From: BJ22 sp021298375
GTDB taxonomy: Bacteria; Planctomycetota; Planctomycetia; Pirellulales; Pirellulaceae
Length of the DNA stretch: 64,000 nucleotides
NCBI GenBank assembly: GCA_046343015.1
Contig: JBKDOL010000100.1
Span: 1 to 64,000 of the forward strand
Reading direction: 5' to 3'
In this document: one piece after another, positions 38,217 through 46,575 of the stretch
Position numbering within the stretch: position 1 is the stretch's first letter
Layout: each line of letters opens with the position of its first letter
The notes under the pieces: generated by a model
Told to the model about the DNA's origin: nothing
The model's database searches: none
Seen by the model: the letters and a program-made list of their open reading frames with translations, nothing else
Made by a program: the position numbers and the translations under genes

Positions 38217-40892
38217 TCACCAGTAATACTCGAATCCGACATTCGCTCCGTGGAAGATGGCCGACTCAGAGTCGTTGGTGCTGGTGCCGCTGGAGGGCGT
38301 CAGGGTCGACGGGAAGTTGCCCGTGACGGAGGCCACATCCCACAACCAAAGGATGCCGTAACCGCCTCGCAGTCGCATCCGTTGAGTGAGGTGTACGTGG
38401 ACATTGGCGCCGAGGTCAAACGAGGCGGAAAATCCAGTCCCGGAGTCAGAATTCGAGAGTTCGCGAACCCCGTCGTTTTCCAGGAGAGTAGAGGTTCGAT
38501 AGGCATTCAGGTAGCCGCCGAGTTTCCAGTGGCTGGAGAACGAGATCCGGCGCCCGACATCGTAGAACAGCTTGACACCGACTTCGGGGCCAATCAGTTG
38601 GTTCCGAGCGTCGAGAGCAAGTCGTCCGGACTCACCAAAGACATTGCGGCTTTGCAGCTGGTATTCATCTTCAAACCAGATGTAACGCAGGCCGAGATGC
38701 GACTGCACAACATCCCAGCCAAGTCGGGTGCGATTCAGCTGGAAGCTGTGGAGCCGGGAACTTGCAGTTTGGGTGGCCTCTTCGCCATCGAAGAAGGCAT
38801 AGGTCTGGCCGAACCCCAAGCCACCTGTCGGGTTAAAGCGGGCGTCAATTGCGCCTGTAGGACTGAATGCCGTGTTCCCGGCATCGAGTTGGAACAAGCC
38901 GAAGTAGACGATTTCGTGGCCGTACAACGGGTCCGTTCGGGTTCCCATCGTGACCTGGGTGCCGAAGTTCCAATCGTAGTTGTAGACGCCGCCAAAGTCG
39001 GTTCCGACAACATCCCCGCCATTGCGGGTCCAGTACAGCACGTCTCCGATGAAATAGTTCTTTGCACAAGGCATCAAGCCAAAACAGCCGCCGTCGCAAC
39101 CGCCGCCCATCTGGACCAACTCGCGATTGCCAAGGCCATTCCATCGCCCCATGCCGCAGTGGCTGCAGCCGACACCACCGCAGCTAGCGCAGCCGCCGTT
39201 GTCGACTTCACTCAAATAGTTTTGACCAACCAGTGAGGCACCCTGTTCGCCGTAGACTTGACCGCTTTGGACCTCGTCGCTGTACATGGGATCGCCATGA
39301 ACGTGATCACCATGGACATGTTGCCCCTGAAGTTGCTGTTCAGGACCGATTTCGGCAGGGTAGACCGTCGCAGGAAGTTGCTGTGGGCTGGATGGTGGGG
39401 CGGTGGTGAGCAGAGGCTGTGCCGGCATCACCAGCGGCAGGGCAGCTGATTCCCCAGGGATCGCTGAGCGGGGAAGTTGTCCGGGAAGCTGCGTTGCGGC
39501 GCTGCCCACCGGGACCGCTTCGAAGCGAGGTGTCGTTGCTGGCGAGGTTTTTCCGACGGTCGGCAGCGGGGCGGTTTGCACCTGCGCGGGAGCCGGTGGG
39601 TTGAGCTTGGTCCGCGGAAATTCTTCTCCGGGGCGAATCGGAGGCAAGGCGATCTCAGCGCGGGAGCTGGGCGGTGCCGCGCCGGTTTGCGGGAGAGGTC
39701 CAACGTCTTGCGCGAGCTCGGGACTGGCTGGTGGGGTTGGCGCAGCAGCGGTTGTTGGTTCCGGGGACGGAGCCGGGCTCAATTCCCGAGTTGCGGGCGG
39801 GAGTGGAGCCGGGGCAGCAGCGGAGGCTTCTGCGGTCTTGACCAATGCGGCTGACTTGACGATCGGAACGGCAACGCTGGGGGGAACTGCGGCGTTGACA
39901 GGAGTTGCTGCTGTGGCCGGAGCTGGTGCTACGGCCGGAGCCGACACGGTGGCCGGAGCGACTGACTTTGGTTGGACCGAGGGAATCAATGGAGCGGCGG
40001 CCCGGGCCGGTGCCGAGACAATCGGTGGGACCGAGTTGATTGGTGGAGCCGAAACGATTGGTGGAGCCGAGGCGTTGGCCGGAGCAGGGGCAATTGCCGG
40101 AGCGGAGACGATCGGCGAAACCGATTTTGCCGTGGCAGCTAGTTCCGATTTGGATGAGTTATCTTCACCGCGAGCAGCCGTGGGCAAGGTTGGCTGAGCT
40201 GCCTTGACTGTGGTGGCCGATGCGGCTGCCGCAGGCTCAAGGGATGGCTCGCGACGGTTACTTCCCGGGACGGGGTTTCCAGCCGGCTTGTCGCTGGACG
40301 GTTTGGCGACTTGTTCAGGCTTGACGATTTGCACGCCGGTAGGCAGTGAAAGGTCGGGGTGTTCGGCTTTGAAGTAGGGAGCGAAATTCGGTGGGCTCGA
40401 CGGCGGAGGGGAGGATTTGGCTGCGTTCGAGGAGGGAGAAGTTGCCGTTGGCCCTTTCACGACAGGGACGTCGGCTGGTGCTTTTTCAAGCTTCGCCGAG
40501 CTGGATTGATCGCTCGGCTTGGCAATCGGCTGTTTGGTGAAGTTCAATGCCTCACGCGGTTTCACAATTCGAGGCGTGATTTCGGTTTTAGACGTGGCCG
40601 AACTCGGTTGCTCGCCTGGTTTGACGATCGGCGGCAGCAGACTGAGGCTGGGTGAATCTTGGTTTGGCTTCCCGTTCAGGCCTTGGAGAAAACCTTGAGC
40701 CGTTTGATTCGAGAGGCTGCCTGAGGGGGGCGGCACGTTTGCTTGCCCACCATGCGCCGTCCGAGCAGAGATGATTGGAATTTCGACCGGGAGTGTCGCC
40801 GGGGATTGATTGGACGGCACCTGGGCCCAGAGGGAGGTCGTCGAGGCGGCGCAAAGGAGGACGCCGGAAAGGAGGGAGCGGAAGCGGATCAT
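38217..40892 (-). CDS. BBP7-family outer-membrane barrel protein with long Pro/Ala-rich region
   Basis: An 891-residue exported protein. Signal peptide MIRFRSLLSGVLLCAASTTS ends at WAQ. Residues about 25-540 are Pro/Ala/Ser/Val-rich low complexity with repeated APAxAPAP and VSAPPI units, probably an extended periplasmic spacer. A Cys/Gly-rich segment (GGCASCGGVGCSHCGMG) lies near 563-579. The last 300 residues match the planctomycete BBP7 putative beta-barrel porin: VLYWTRNGGDVVG, HLGLRYIWFEDEYQL, GPEVGVKLFYDVG and a terminal aromatic strand ending FEYYW. It should reside in the outer membrane. The low-complexity region is unusually long for the family. GGAAACG precedes the ATG by about 6 bases. 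Confidence 0.88.
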   Translation of the reverse strand: MIRFRSLLSGVLLCAASTTSLWAQVPSNQSPATLPVEIPIISARTAHGGQANVPPPSGSLSNQTAQGFLQGLNGKPNQDSPSLSLLPPIVKPGEQPSSATSKTEITPRIVKPREALNFTKQPIAKPSDQSSSAKLEKAPADVPVVKGPTATSPSSNAAKSSPPPSSPPNFAPYFKAEHPDLSLPTGVQIVKPEQVAKPSSDKPAGNPVPGSNRREPSLEPAAAASATTVKAAQPTLPTAARGEDNSSKSELAATAKSVSPIVSAPAIAPAPANASAPPIVSAPPINSVPPIVSAPARAAAPLIPSVQPKSVAPATVSAPAVAPAPATAATPVNAAVPPSVAVPIVKSAALVKTAEASAAAPAPLPPATRELSPAPSPEPTTAAAPTPPASPELAQDVGPLPQTGAAPPSSRAEIALPPIRPGEEFPRTKLNPPAPAQVQTAPLPTVGKTSPATTPRFEAVPVGSAATQLPGQLPRSAIPGESAALPLVMPAQPLLTTAPPSSPQQLPATVYPAEIGPEQQLQGQHVHGDHVHGDPMYSDEVQSGQVYGEQGASLVGQNYLSEVDNGGCASCGGVGCSHCGMGRWNGLGNRELVQMGGGCDGGCFGLMPCAKNYFIGDVLYWTRNGGDVVGTDFGGVYNYDWNFGTQVTMGTRTDPLYGHEIVYFGLFQLDAGNTAFSPTGAIDARFNPTGGLGFGQTYAFFDGEEATQTASSRLHSFQLNRTRLGWDVVQSHLGLRYIWFEDEYQLQSRNVFGESGRLALDARNQLIGPEVGVKLFYDVGRRISFSSHWKLGGYLNAYRTSTLLENDGVRELSNSDSGTGFSASFDLGANVHVHLTQRMRLRGGYGILWLWDVASVTGNFPSTLTPSSGTSTNDSESAIFHGANVGFEYYW

Positions 40893-41207
40893 GTTTGACG
40901 TTTCCTGGAATTACCATCCAACTGGGCAGGGGAATGTGCCATGTATCCCTATTCTCGGCTCTCGGGTCAGGCAAGCTTTGACGATTTTGCCATGAATGTC
41001 GCTTAACGGGGTTAAACTGGTTAAACCGGATAGTTGGGGGCCCGGGAAAAGGTTAATTTCCGGGTGGGCGACGTCGTCGGTTGAAAGGTGGAGTTGGGGG
41101 ACCCTGTCAGCTAAACTGGGGAATCAGGGTGAGTGTTTGCCCTGAGGCTGGATATCTCTGCCAACAACCTTTTCATTTGCGCGGCTTTGGCTGCGCCGCG
41201 TGGTCTC
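40893..41207. other. Divergent promoter region between barrel gene and TPR genes
   Basis: About 315 bases with no gene. It carries the 9-bp direct repeats at 41001 and further TTAA-containing near-copies around 41050 and 41110. Confidence 0.5.
41001..41027. promoter_or_regulatory. 9-bp direct repeats, candidate regulator site
   Basis: GCTTAACGG, GGTTAAACT and GGTTAAACC follow each other without spacers between the divergent barrel and TPR genes. Short phased repeats containing TTAA in a divergent promoter suggest a cooperative regulator site; no regulator is identified. Confidence 0.35.
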
Positions 41208-42986
41208 ATGAATGTTGCCAACCTGCTAGCGAGGTTTTTCTACGGCATCACCGAGCCGATCATGGCTCCGATTCGGTGGGTTCAGGAGGAGTTTCAGGAG
41301 TCGCCGCGCAAACGGGCTTTGATTTACGGGTTGCCTGCGATCCTGATTGCCTGCGGTGGGATTGCCCTGATCGTGGCGGCTCAAATTCGCCGCGAGAAGG
41401 AGTTGCTTGAGTTTTACAATCAGGCAACCAACAAATTGGAAAAGGATATTTCCAAGCAGGTGACTCTGCTTAATACATCGCGGCAGTTAACGAGCGATTC
41501 GGGAGCCAAGTCCGGCGATGCGTCTGGAAACACTTCTGGCGGGCGGGGGTCAGAAGGAACCAAATCCGGCGGCGATTCGGCGGCGAAGGACAAGCCTGCT
41601 GAAGAGGACCCGTTGCTGGCTGGATTGTCGGAAGAGCAAAAAGCGATCGTCAAGGAACTCCGTACGCTGCAGGGCGATCAGCAGACCTTGTTGCTCAAGC
41701 TGATTTCGCTGGACCCAGTCAATCAGAGCTATCGCTATCGGTATGCGGACAGCTTTGCTGCGACCGATCCGATGAAGCAATTCGAGTTGATGCGGCAATT
41801 AGCTCCGGAGACAAATCCGGGGTACGCGGATGCCCATTTTTGGCTGGCTGCCAACTTCATGCGGGCCCGGGTCAACACACCCAATGAGCGGCGTTTGTTC
41901 CTCGAGAAAGCATTGATTCATGCGAACTTCTGTCTGAATCTCGAGGCCGATCGCCGCGAAGCTCGAATGATCAAGGCGAATGCGCTTTACGGGTTGGGCC
42001 GTCAGCAAGAAGCCTACACCGAATTTGAGGAGCTTTTTCGGGCTGAGCCGGAGTACTTCGACACGCTCGTCCGGATCAACAAGTTGATGCGGATGGAGAG
42101 TCGCAATCGATCGATTTACGAGGATGCCGCGACGCGGCTTTCGGCCAAGCTCAAGGCAGTCCGCGACACTGACATCGATGCTTGGAACCGGACTCTGCGA
42201 CAGATTCAATTGTGCTTCATCGGCAGCCAGAATTTCGTTGACCTCCGCAATACGCTGTTGAATGAGCAGACGTTGGCCCGCGATAACGCGATTAAAAAGA
42301 AAGCGGTCGACGAGATTTTCGGAAACAGCCTGAATGCCGAGGCTCAGGTGATTGTGCGTTCGGCGAATGTCCGGGAGCGGTTGCCGGAACTGTTGAAATT
42401 GTTGGCGGACGCGTACAAGCTTTCGCCTGAGGATGTTCAGGTCAAGTACCAAATCGCCTATGTGTCGATGGCCTTCCCGGAGATTGCAGCGGAGGCAAAG
42501 GCGATTTACGACCCCGAGAGCGACGTGGACGTTCCCGGGCAGGTGCTGCAGGTCTTGGGAAATGCCGAGATGCAGAATCGAAATTATTCGCAGGCGATTC
42601 AGCGTTACGAACAGGCCCGGCTGAAGACTCCCAAGGATGCCGACCTGTTAAACAACCTGGCGTTTGCTTACCTCACGAGTGATAACCAGAATGCCGAGCG
42701 GGCATTGTTTCTGGTCGATGAGGCCTTGCAGTTGCTGCCACCGGTATTGGAAAACAATGACCCTTTGTCCCATTTTCACCACACCCGGGGTTCAGCCTTA
42801 CTCGCGCTCAACCGGGTCACGGAGGCGGCTGCCAGTTTCGAGTTGGCGTTGCAATACCGACCTGACAATCCGGGAATTCTTGAATCGCTGGTGAAGTGTT
42901 ACGCGGGGCGGGACGAGAAGCAGGCGGCAGCCTATCAGAAGAGGTTGGACGCGGCGTTATTAAAGGCGGGGCAAAAACGTCCCTGA
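41208..42986 (+). CDS. Single-pass membrane TPR protein
   Basis: A 592-residue protein with one membrane helix at about 38-58 (YGLPAILIACGGIALIVAA) behind a basic ESPRKR stretch, then a Gly/Ser/Lys-rich linker (about 95-135) and a long helical domain containing TPR-like repeats, clearest at about 465-580 (NAEMQNRNYSQAIQRYEQA and ALNRVTEAAASFELAL). Positive charge before the helix predicts the TPR part lies outside the cytoplasm. ATG 41208 is preferred over the in-frame start at 41133. The next gene has the same layout. TPR domains bind proteins; the partner is unknown. Confidence 0.8.
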   Translation: MNVANLLARFFYGITEPIMAPIRWVQEEFQESPRKRALIYGLPAILIACGGIALIVAAQIRREKELLEFYNQATNKLEKDISKQVTLLNTSRQLTSDSGAKSGDASGNTSGGRGSEGTKSGGDSAAKDKPAEEDPLLAGLSEEQKAIVKELRTLQGDQQTLLLKLISLDPVNQSYRYRYADSFAATDPMKQFELMRQLAPETNPGYADAHFWLAANFMRARVNTPNERRLFLEKALIHANFCLNLEADRREARMIKANALYGLGRQQEAYTEFEELFRAEPEYFDTLVRINKLMRMESRNRSIYEDAATRLSAKLKAVRDTDIDAWNRTLRQIQLCFIGSQNFVDLRNTLLNEQTLARDNAIKKKAVDEIFGNSLNAEAQVIVRSANVRERLPELLKLLADAYKLSPEDVQVKYQIAYVSMAFPEIAAEAKAIYDPESDVDVPGQVLQVLGNAEMQNRNYSQAIQRYEQARLKTPKDADLLNNLAFAYLTSDNQNAERALFLVDEALQLLPPVLENNDPLSHFHHTRGSALLALNRVTEAAASFELALQYRPDNPGILESLVKCYAGRDEKQAAAYQKRLDAALLKAGQKRP

Positions 42987-43041
42987 GAACGCTGCTGTCT
43001 CGTGCGCGCGAACTTAACTGGTCTCTTTCCGGAACGTAAAC

Positions 43042-45033
43042 ATGAGTCGAAGCCGCCGTCACCGCAGGGATGATTTCGGAGGAGAGGAGTCTTGGTTCTC
43101 TCGACAGAGACGTCGGGCGATGCGGTATTTGGAAAGCCTGTTCGACGGTGAACGCTCGCTCGACCGGTCCGCCCGCAGCGAGCCGCTGTGGTACTCCGGA
43201 TTGATGTTGCTCCCCCGGGCATTGGGTGAGTTATTTCACTTTTTGATCAATGATTGGAGCACGAGCCGCAAAGGTCGGGCGTTCTTTTTTGCCTTGCCGG
43301 CCTTGGGCACGGTGGCGCTCATTGCGGCGATTCTCTCGGTTGCGGCGTGGAAGCTGGAAACAACTCGCGATGGGTTTTACTCAGCCCGATTGGCGTTCTA
43401 TCAGCAACAGAAGGACTTTGAGTTTGCAAAAAGCTGCGCCCTTAAGTTGGTCGAATTGTCGCCCTCCGCGGAAAATAAATACAAGCTGGCCCTGGCAAAG
43501 CGTCAGGTGGATGACTTTGCCGGCGCCTTTGACCTGATGACCGCCCTGGCTCCGGAGGAAAAGGTATCGCGGGCCGAGCGGGAGCGCGAGGAGGCCACGC
43601 TGGAGTTGGCAGGGCGAGCGGAGTCCGCGAGTAAGGCCAAACGTGAGGCGGCTGGGAAGAAGGACATAGACGCGGAACAACCGGGCGATGCTGGCCAAAA
43701 GGGCGATGCTGAACTCGGCAAGCGAGGCGAGGAACCCGGGAAGGCAAGTGAGACGGCAGCAGCCGCGGGCGCGGAAAGTGCAGCGCCCGACTCTGTGGCG
43801 GAGTACGAACAGGAATTGGTCTACACCGGCTATGCTCCCGCCCATCTCTGGCTGGCGGACCTCGCAGCGTTCGGCACCGATTGGACGCTTTCCAACGAGG
43901 AGCGCAAGCGCGTCGCTTTGCTGCATTACTCCGCCGCCTACGAACTTTCCAGCGAGGAGAACACGCCGGAGTCAATTTACGCTTCGCTCAGACTTTCTGA
44001 ACTACAGGTACAGGCTGGCGAACTCGCCCAAGCAGAGCGGACATTGCGGTCCGCGGCCAACAAGCCCGTCTTGACGCTGCTCCACCTGCAGGCAATCGCA
44101 AAATTGTTTTCGGTTCTCAAGCAGCAGGACAAGACATCAGAGATTGAGGCCAATGCGACTGGGCTGCAGCCGCGTCTGTTTCGGCTCGCCTCGGAGATAC
44201 CGGATGCCATTGAGCCCTGGCAGGCTTTGGTCGATGTGGCTTCCCAGGCTGAAAACTACCAGGAGGCAGACGATTACATTCAGAGTGCCTTGGCGATGGC
44301 CAAGGAGCCCAACACCCGCCGCGGGTTACTGCAATTGCGGGCGGCTGTTCTGATGCGACGGGCGATGCAAATGCGAGATGTCGAACGGGAGGACCGTTAT
44401 CTGGAGAAGTTTGGGTATCTGGCGACGGCGATCGCAGTCGACCCGACGAACGACAAGTTGTACGTGTCGATGCTGGAATACGCCGATTTGAATGAGCAGA
44501 TTCCCCAGGAAGATGATTTTCTTCGGCTGGCTCTGGGGTCGGGAAAGAACCCAGGCGTCGTGCATGTGATTTTGGGAATTCGCGATGCCCAGCGCAACGA
44601 AAGGACCTCAGCTTTCAATCACTGGGAGATCGCTGACACGCAGACGGACCGCGCGGAATGGTTGGTCGGCATGTTTGCCAGATTTTTGCTGCAGGCAAAG
44701 ACTCTCGACAGCAGCGAGTACATGCAGTTTCTCGACCTGTGCGAGGGGCACTATGCAGAGCAACCGATGCTGCGGCTGGCCCGGGCGGAAGCGTCTTTGC
44801 TCTTGCGCCAGGATGCAGAGACAGCGGTGCCATTGCTGGAAAAGCTGATCGCTGAGAACGACAATTTTTTGGCCGCCCGGGAAGCATACATCACCGCGCT
44901 CAAGGCACTGGGGCGGACAGAGGACGCCGAAAAGGAGACGCTCAAGCTCAAGGAGATGGCGGCCGAGCTGCAAAAGCGCCAAGGTCAAGCGGCGGTTGGC
45001 AAGCAAGACGAATCCGGTGCGCAGCCGCGCTGA
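43042..45033 (+). CDS. Single-pass membrane TPR protein, second of a tandem pair
   Basis: A 663-residue protein that starts 55 bases after its neighbour. It shares the layout: basic N-terminus (MSRSRRHRRDD), SRKGR before one membrane helix at about 81-102 (FFFALPALGTVALIAAILSVAA), a charged low-complexity linker at about 180-250, then helical repeats to the end. The WLA segment (AHLWLADL near 269) parallels AHFWLAANF in the first protein, supporting an ancient duplication with strong divergence. The linker contains repeated KGDAE-like units. Function is unknown; the pair likely acts together in the cell envelope. Confidence 0.8.
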   Translation: MSRSRRHRRDDFGGEESWFSRQRRRAMRYLESLFDGERSLDRSARSEPLWYSGLMLLPRALGELFHFLINDWSTSRKGRAFFFALPALGTVALIAAILSVAAWKLETTRDGFYSARLAFYQQQKDFEFAKSCALKLVELSPSAENKYKLALAKRQVDDFAGAFDLMTALAPEEKVSRAEREREEATLELAGRAESASKAKREAAGKKDIDAEQPGDAGQKGDAELGKRGEEPGKASETAAAAGAESAAPDSVAEYEQELVYTGYAPAHLWLADLAAFGTDWTLSNEERKRVALLHYSAAYELSSEENTPESIYASLRLSELQVQAGELAQAERTLRSAANKPVLTLLHLQAIAKLFSVLKQQDKTSEIEANATGLQPRLFRLASEIPDAIEPWQALVDVASQAENYQEADDYIQSALAMAKEPNTRRGLLQLRAAVLMRRAMQMRDVEREDRYLEKFGYLATAIAVDPTNDKLYVSMLEYADLNEQIPQEDDFLRLALGSGKNPGVVHVILGIRDAQRNERTSAFNHWEIADTQTDRAEWLVGMFARFLLQAKTLDSSEYMQFLDLCEGHYAEQPMLRLARAEASLLLRQDAETAVPLLEKLIAENDNFLAAREAYITALKALGRTEDAEKETLKLKEMAAELQKRQGQAAVGKQDESGAQPR

Positions 45034-45341
45034 GCCGCTGGACGGCGGCAACGGCCAGGGGCCCGAATTGGTTTGCTTTCGACCGGGAAGGGAATTCGGC
45101 CAAGCGATCGCTAACTGACCACTGATTTGCAATCGTTTTCTAACAGCTGTTTGCGAATCCTGCGCTGCTTCGGGCGATCCGGCCTGATAGAATGAAGGGG
45201 CCTCGGAATTTGGCCCCGAGCTTTGGTCTGGCGAGACACGGTTCCGCTTTGGACAAGGGGGGCGGGGTGGGCTCGCTGATCATGTGTCGGCGATGGCGCG
45301 GCATCCGGTAATGTTTTTCCTTCAGGAACTTGTGGATTCTG
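45034..45341. other. Intergenic region before the DoxX-like gene
   Basis: About 308 bases. No terminator or promoter is clear; the DoxX-like gene may be in the same transcript as the TPR pair or have its own promoter here. Confidence 0.4.
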
Positions 45342-46445
45342 ATGAGTCGATTTCAATTGTTTGCGATTGCCGTGGCATTGGTGGCACTTCGGCTGACCAT
45401 CGGTTTTCACTTCTTTTTCGAAGGGACCGACAAACTCAAAACGGGAAATTTCCAAGCCTCATACTTCCTCGGGGGTGCCCGCGGTCCGCTGGCGCCGTGG
45501 TTTCAGACAATGCTCGACGACCCGACAGGGAAGCAGAAGCTTTGTGTGGTCGAAGTGGAACGCGACGGCCGTCCGGCGATGGATGTCGACCCGGCTTTGA
45601 CGCTGGCGATTTGGGATGATTTTGTCGACCGCGCCTCCTCACACTATGGATTTGACAGTGATCGGACCCGGAAACAGTTGGAGGATTCGATCGAAAAGCT
45701 CCGCGGGGTTGCGGGTGACTCGCCGGTGGTGCAAGCCGAACTGAGTGCCCAGGAAGCCGCATTAAAGCAGTTGGGGCGGCAGCGAGCCGAAGCGAATCAA
45801 CAGTTGAAGCACCACCAGCAATTGCTGCGAGACTGGCTCAATGAAAATCGCGTTGAACTGATCGCCCATTTCTCGACGGCCGAGCGTTTGAATGGTTTTC
45901 AACGGGATGGCGCTTCTGCCGCTCGTACGGCGATGGAAGTCGAGTCGTTGCGTCAACAGGTTGACTCGATTCGCACCGACCGGACTGGAAAGATCAATCA
46001 ATGGTCCGCTCAGGTGGTGGCGATTTGGGATTCGCTCGAACAGCAAGTCAACCGATTGGCAGTCGGGCCACAACGGGACGCGGGGCGGGTGGCTTTGCAT
46101 CGTCCTTTTGATCAGCCGCAGAGCAAGCTGAAGTGGATCAACAAGATTATCCCCTGGTTTGACACAACGGTCGGCGTCTTGTTGATCCTCGGATTGTTGA
46201 CGACCCCGGCGGCGATTGCAGCAGCGTTGTTTTTGGCCTCCGTGGTGCTGACCCAGCCTTTCTGGATTCCGGGGACGACGCCAACCTACTATCAATTGGT
46301 TGAACTTGCGGGATTGCTGGTGATTGCCGCCGCAGGTTCGGCCAACACCCTTGGGCTTGATTATTTGTGGAGTTTGTTTCGGCGATCCAAGCCGCGGTCC
46401 GCAGCGGGGGCGCCAACCAGTCCTGCAGTGCCGCAGACGGCCTGA
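45342..46445 (+). CDS. DoxX-family membrane protein with a large soluble insertion
   Basis: A 367-residue protein. Helix 1 is at about 5-27 (QLFAIAVALVALRLTIGFHFF) and ends in the DoxX-like FFEGTDKL. Instead of the short loop seen in DoxX proteins, residues about 40-258 form a hydrophilic, partly coiled-coil region (QLGRQRAEANQQLKHHQQLL). Two to three helices follow, at about 270-290, 290-305 and 320-340, with the DoxX-type GVLLILGLLTTPAAIAAA. Members are linked to redox or thiosulfate metabolism, but the role here is open. ATG 45342 (MSRFQLF) is chosen over a TTG at 45330. It lies between the TPR pair and the oxidoreductase gene on the same strand. Confidence 0.78.
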   Translation: MSRFQLFAIAVALVALRLTIGFHFFFEGTDKLKTGNFQASYFLGGARGPLAPWFQTMLDDPTGKQKLCVVEVERDGRPAMDVDPALTLAIWDDFVDRASSHYGFDSDRTRKQLEDSIEKLRGVAGDSPVVQAELSAQEAALKQLGRQRAEANQQLKHHQQLLRDWLNENRVELIAHFSTAERLNGFQRDGASAARTAMEVESLRQQVDSIRTDRTGKINQWSAQVVAIWDSLEQQVNRLAVGPQRDAGRVALHRPFDQPQSKLKWINKIIPWFDTTVGVLLILGLLTTPAAIAAALFLASVVLTQPFWIPGTTPTYYQLVELAGLLVIAAAGSANTLGLDYLWSLFRRSKPRSAAGAPTSPAVPQTA

Positions 46446-46575
46446 CGCTCGATGGCGTCCACGACTGGCGGGCCGCTCAGGTTGGTCAGTTGAGTCGCAG
46501 CGGCTTGAGCCGGGAATGCTCGGTGGCCGATGAACCAATTCAGCTACAAACAGAGTTTTGATTCAGGATTTTGCA

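Noticed and set aside
38145..40197. Long plus-strand frames of 363 and 264 codons, one Gly/Ala-rich
   Set aside because: Both lie antisense to the BBP7 barrel gene; the Gly/Ala repeats mirror the Pro/Ala-rich coding region.
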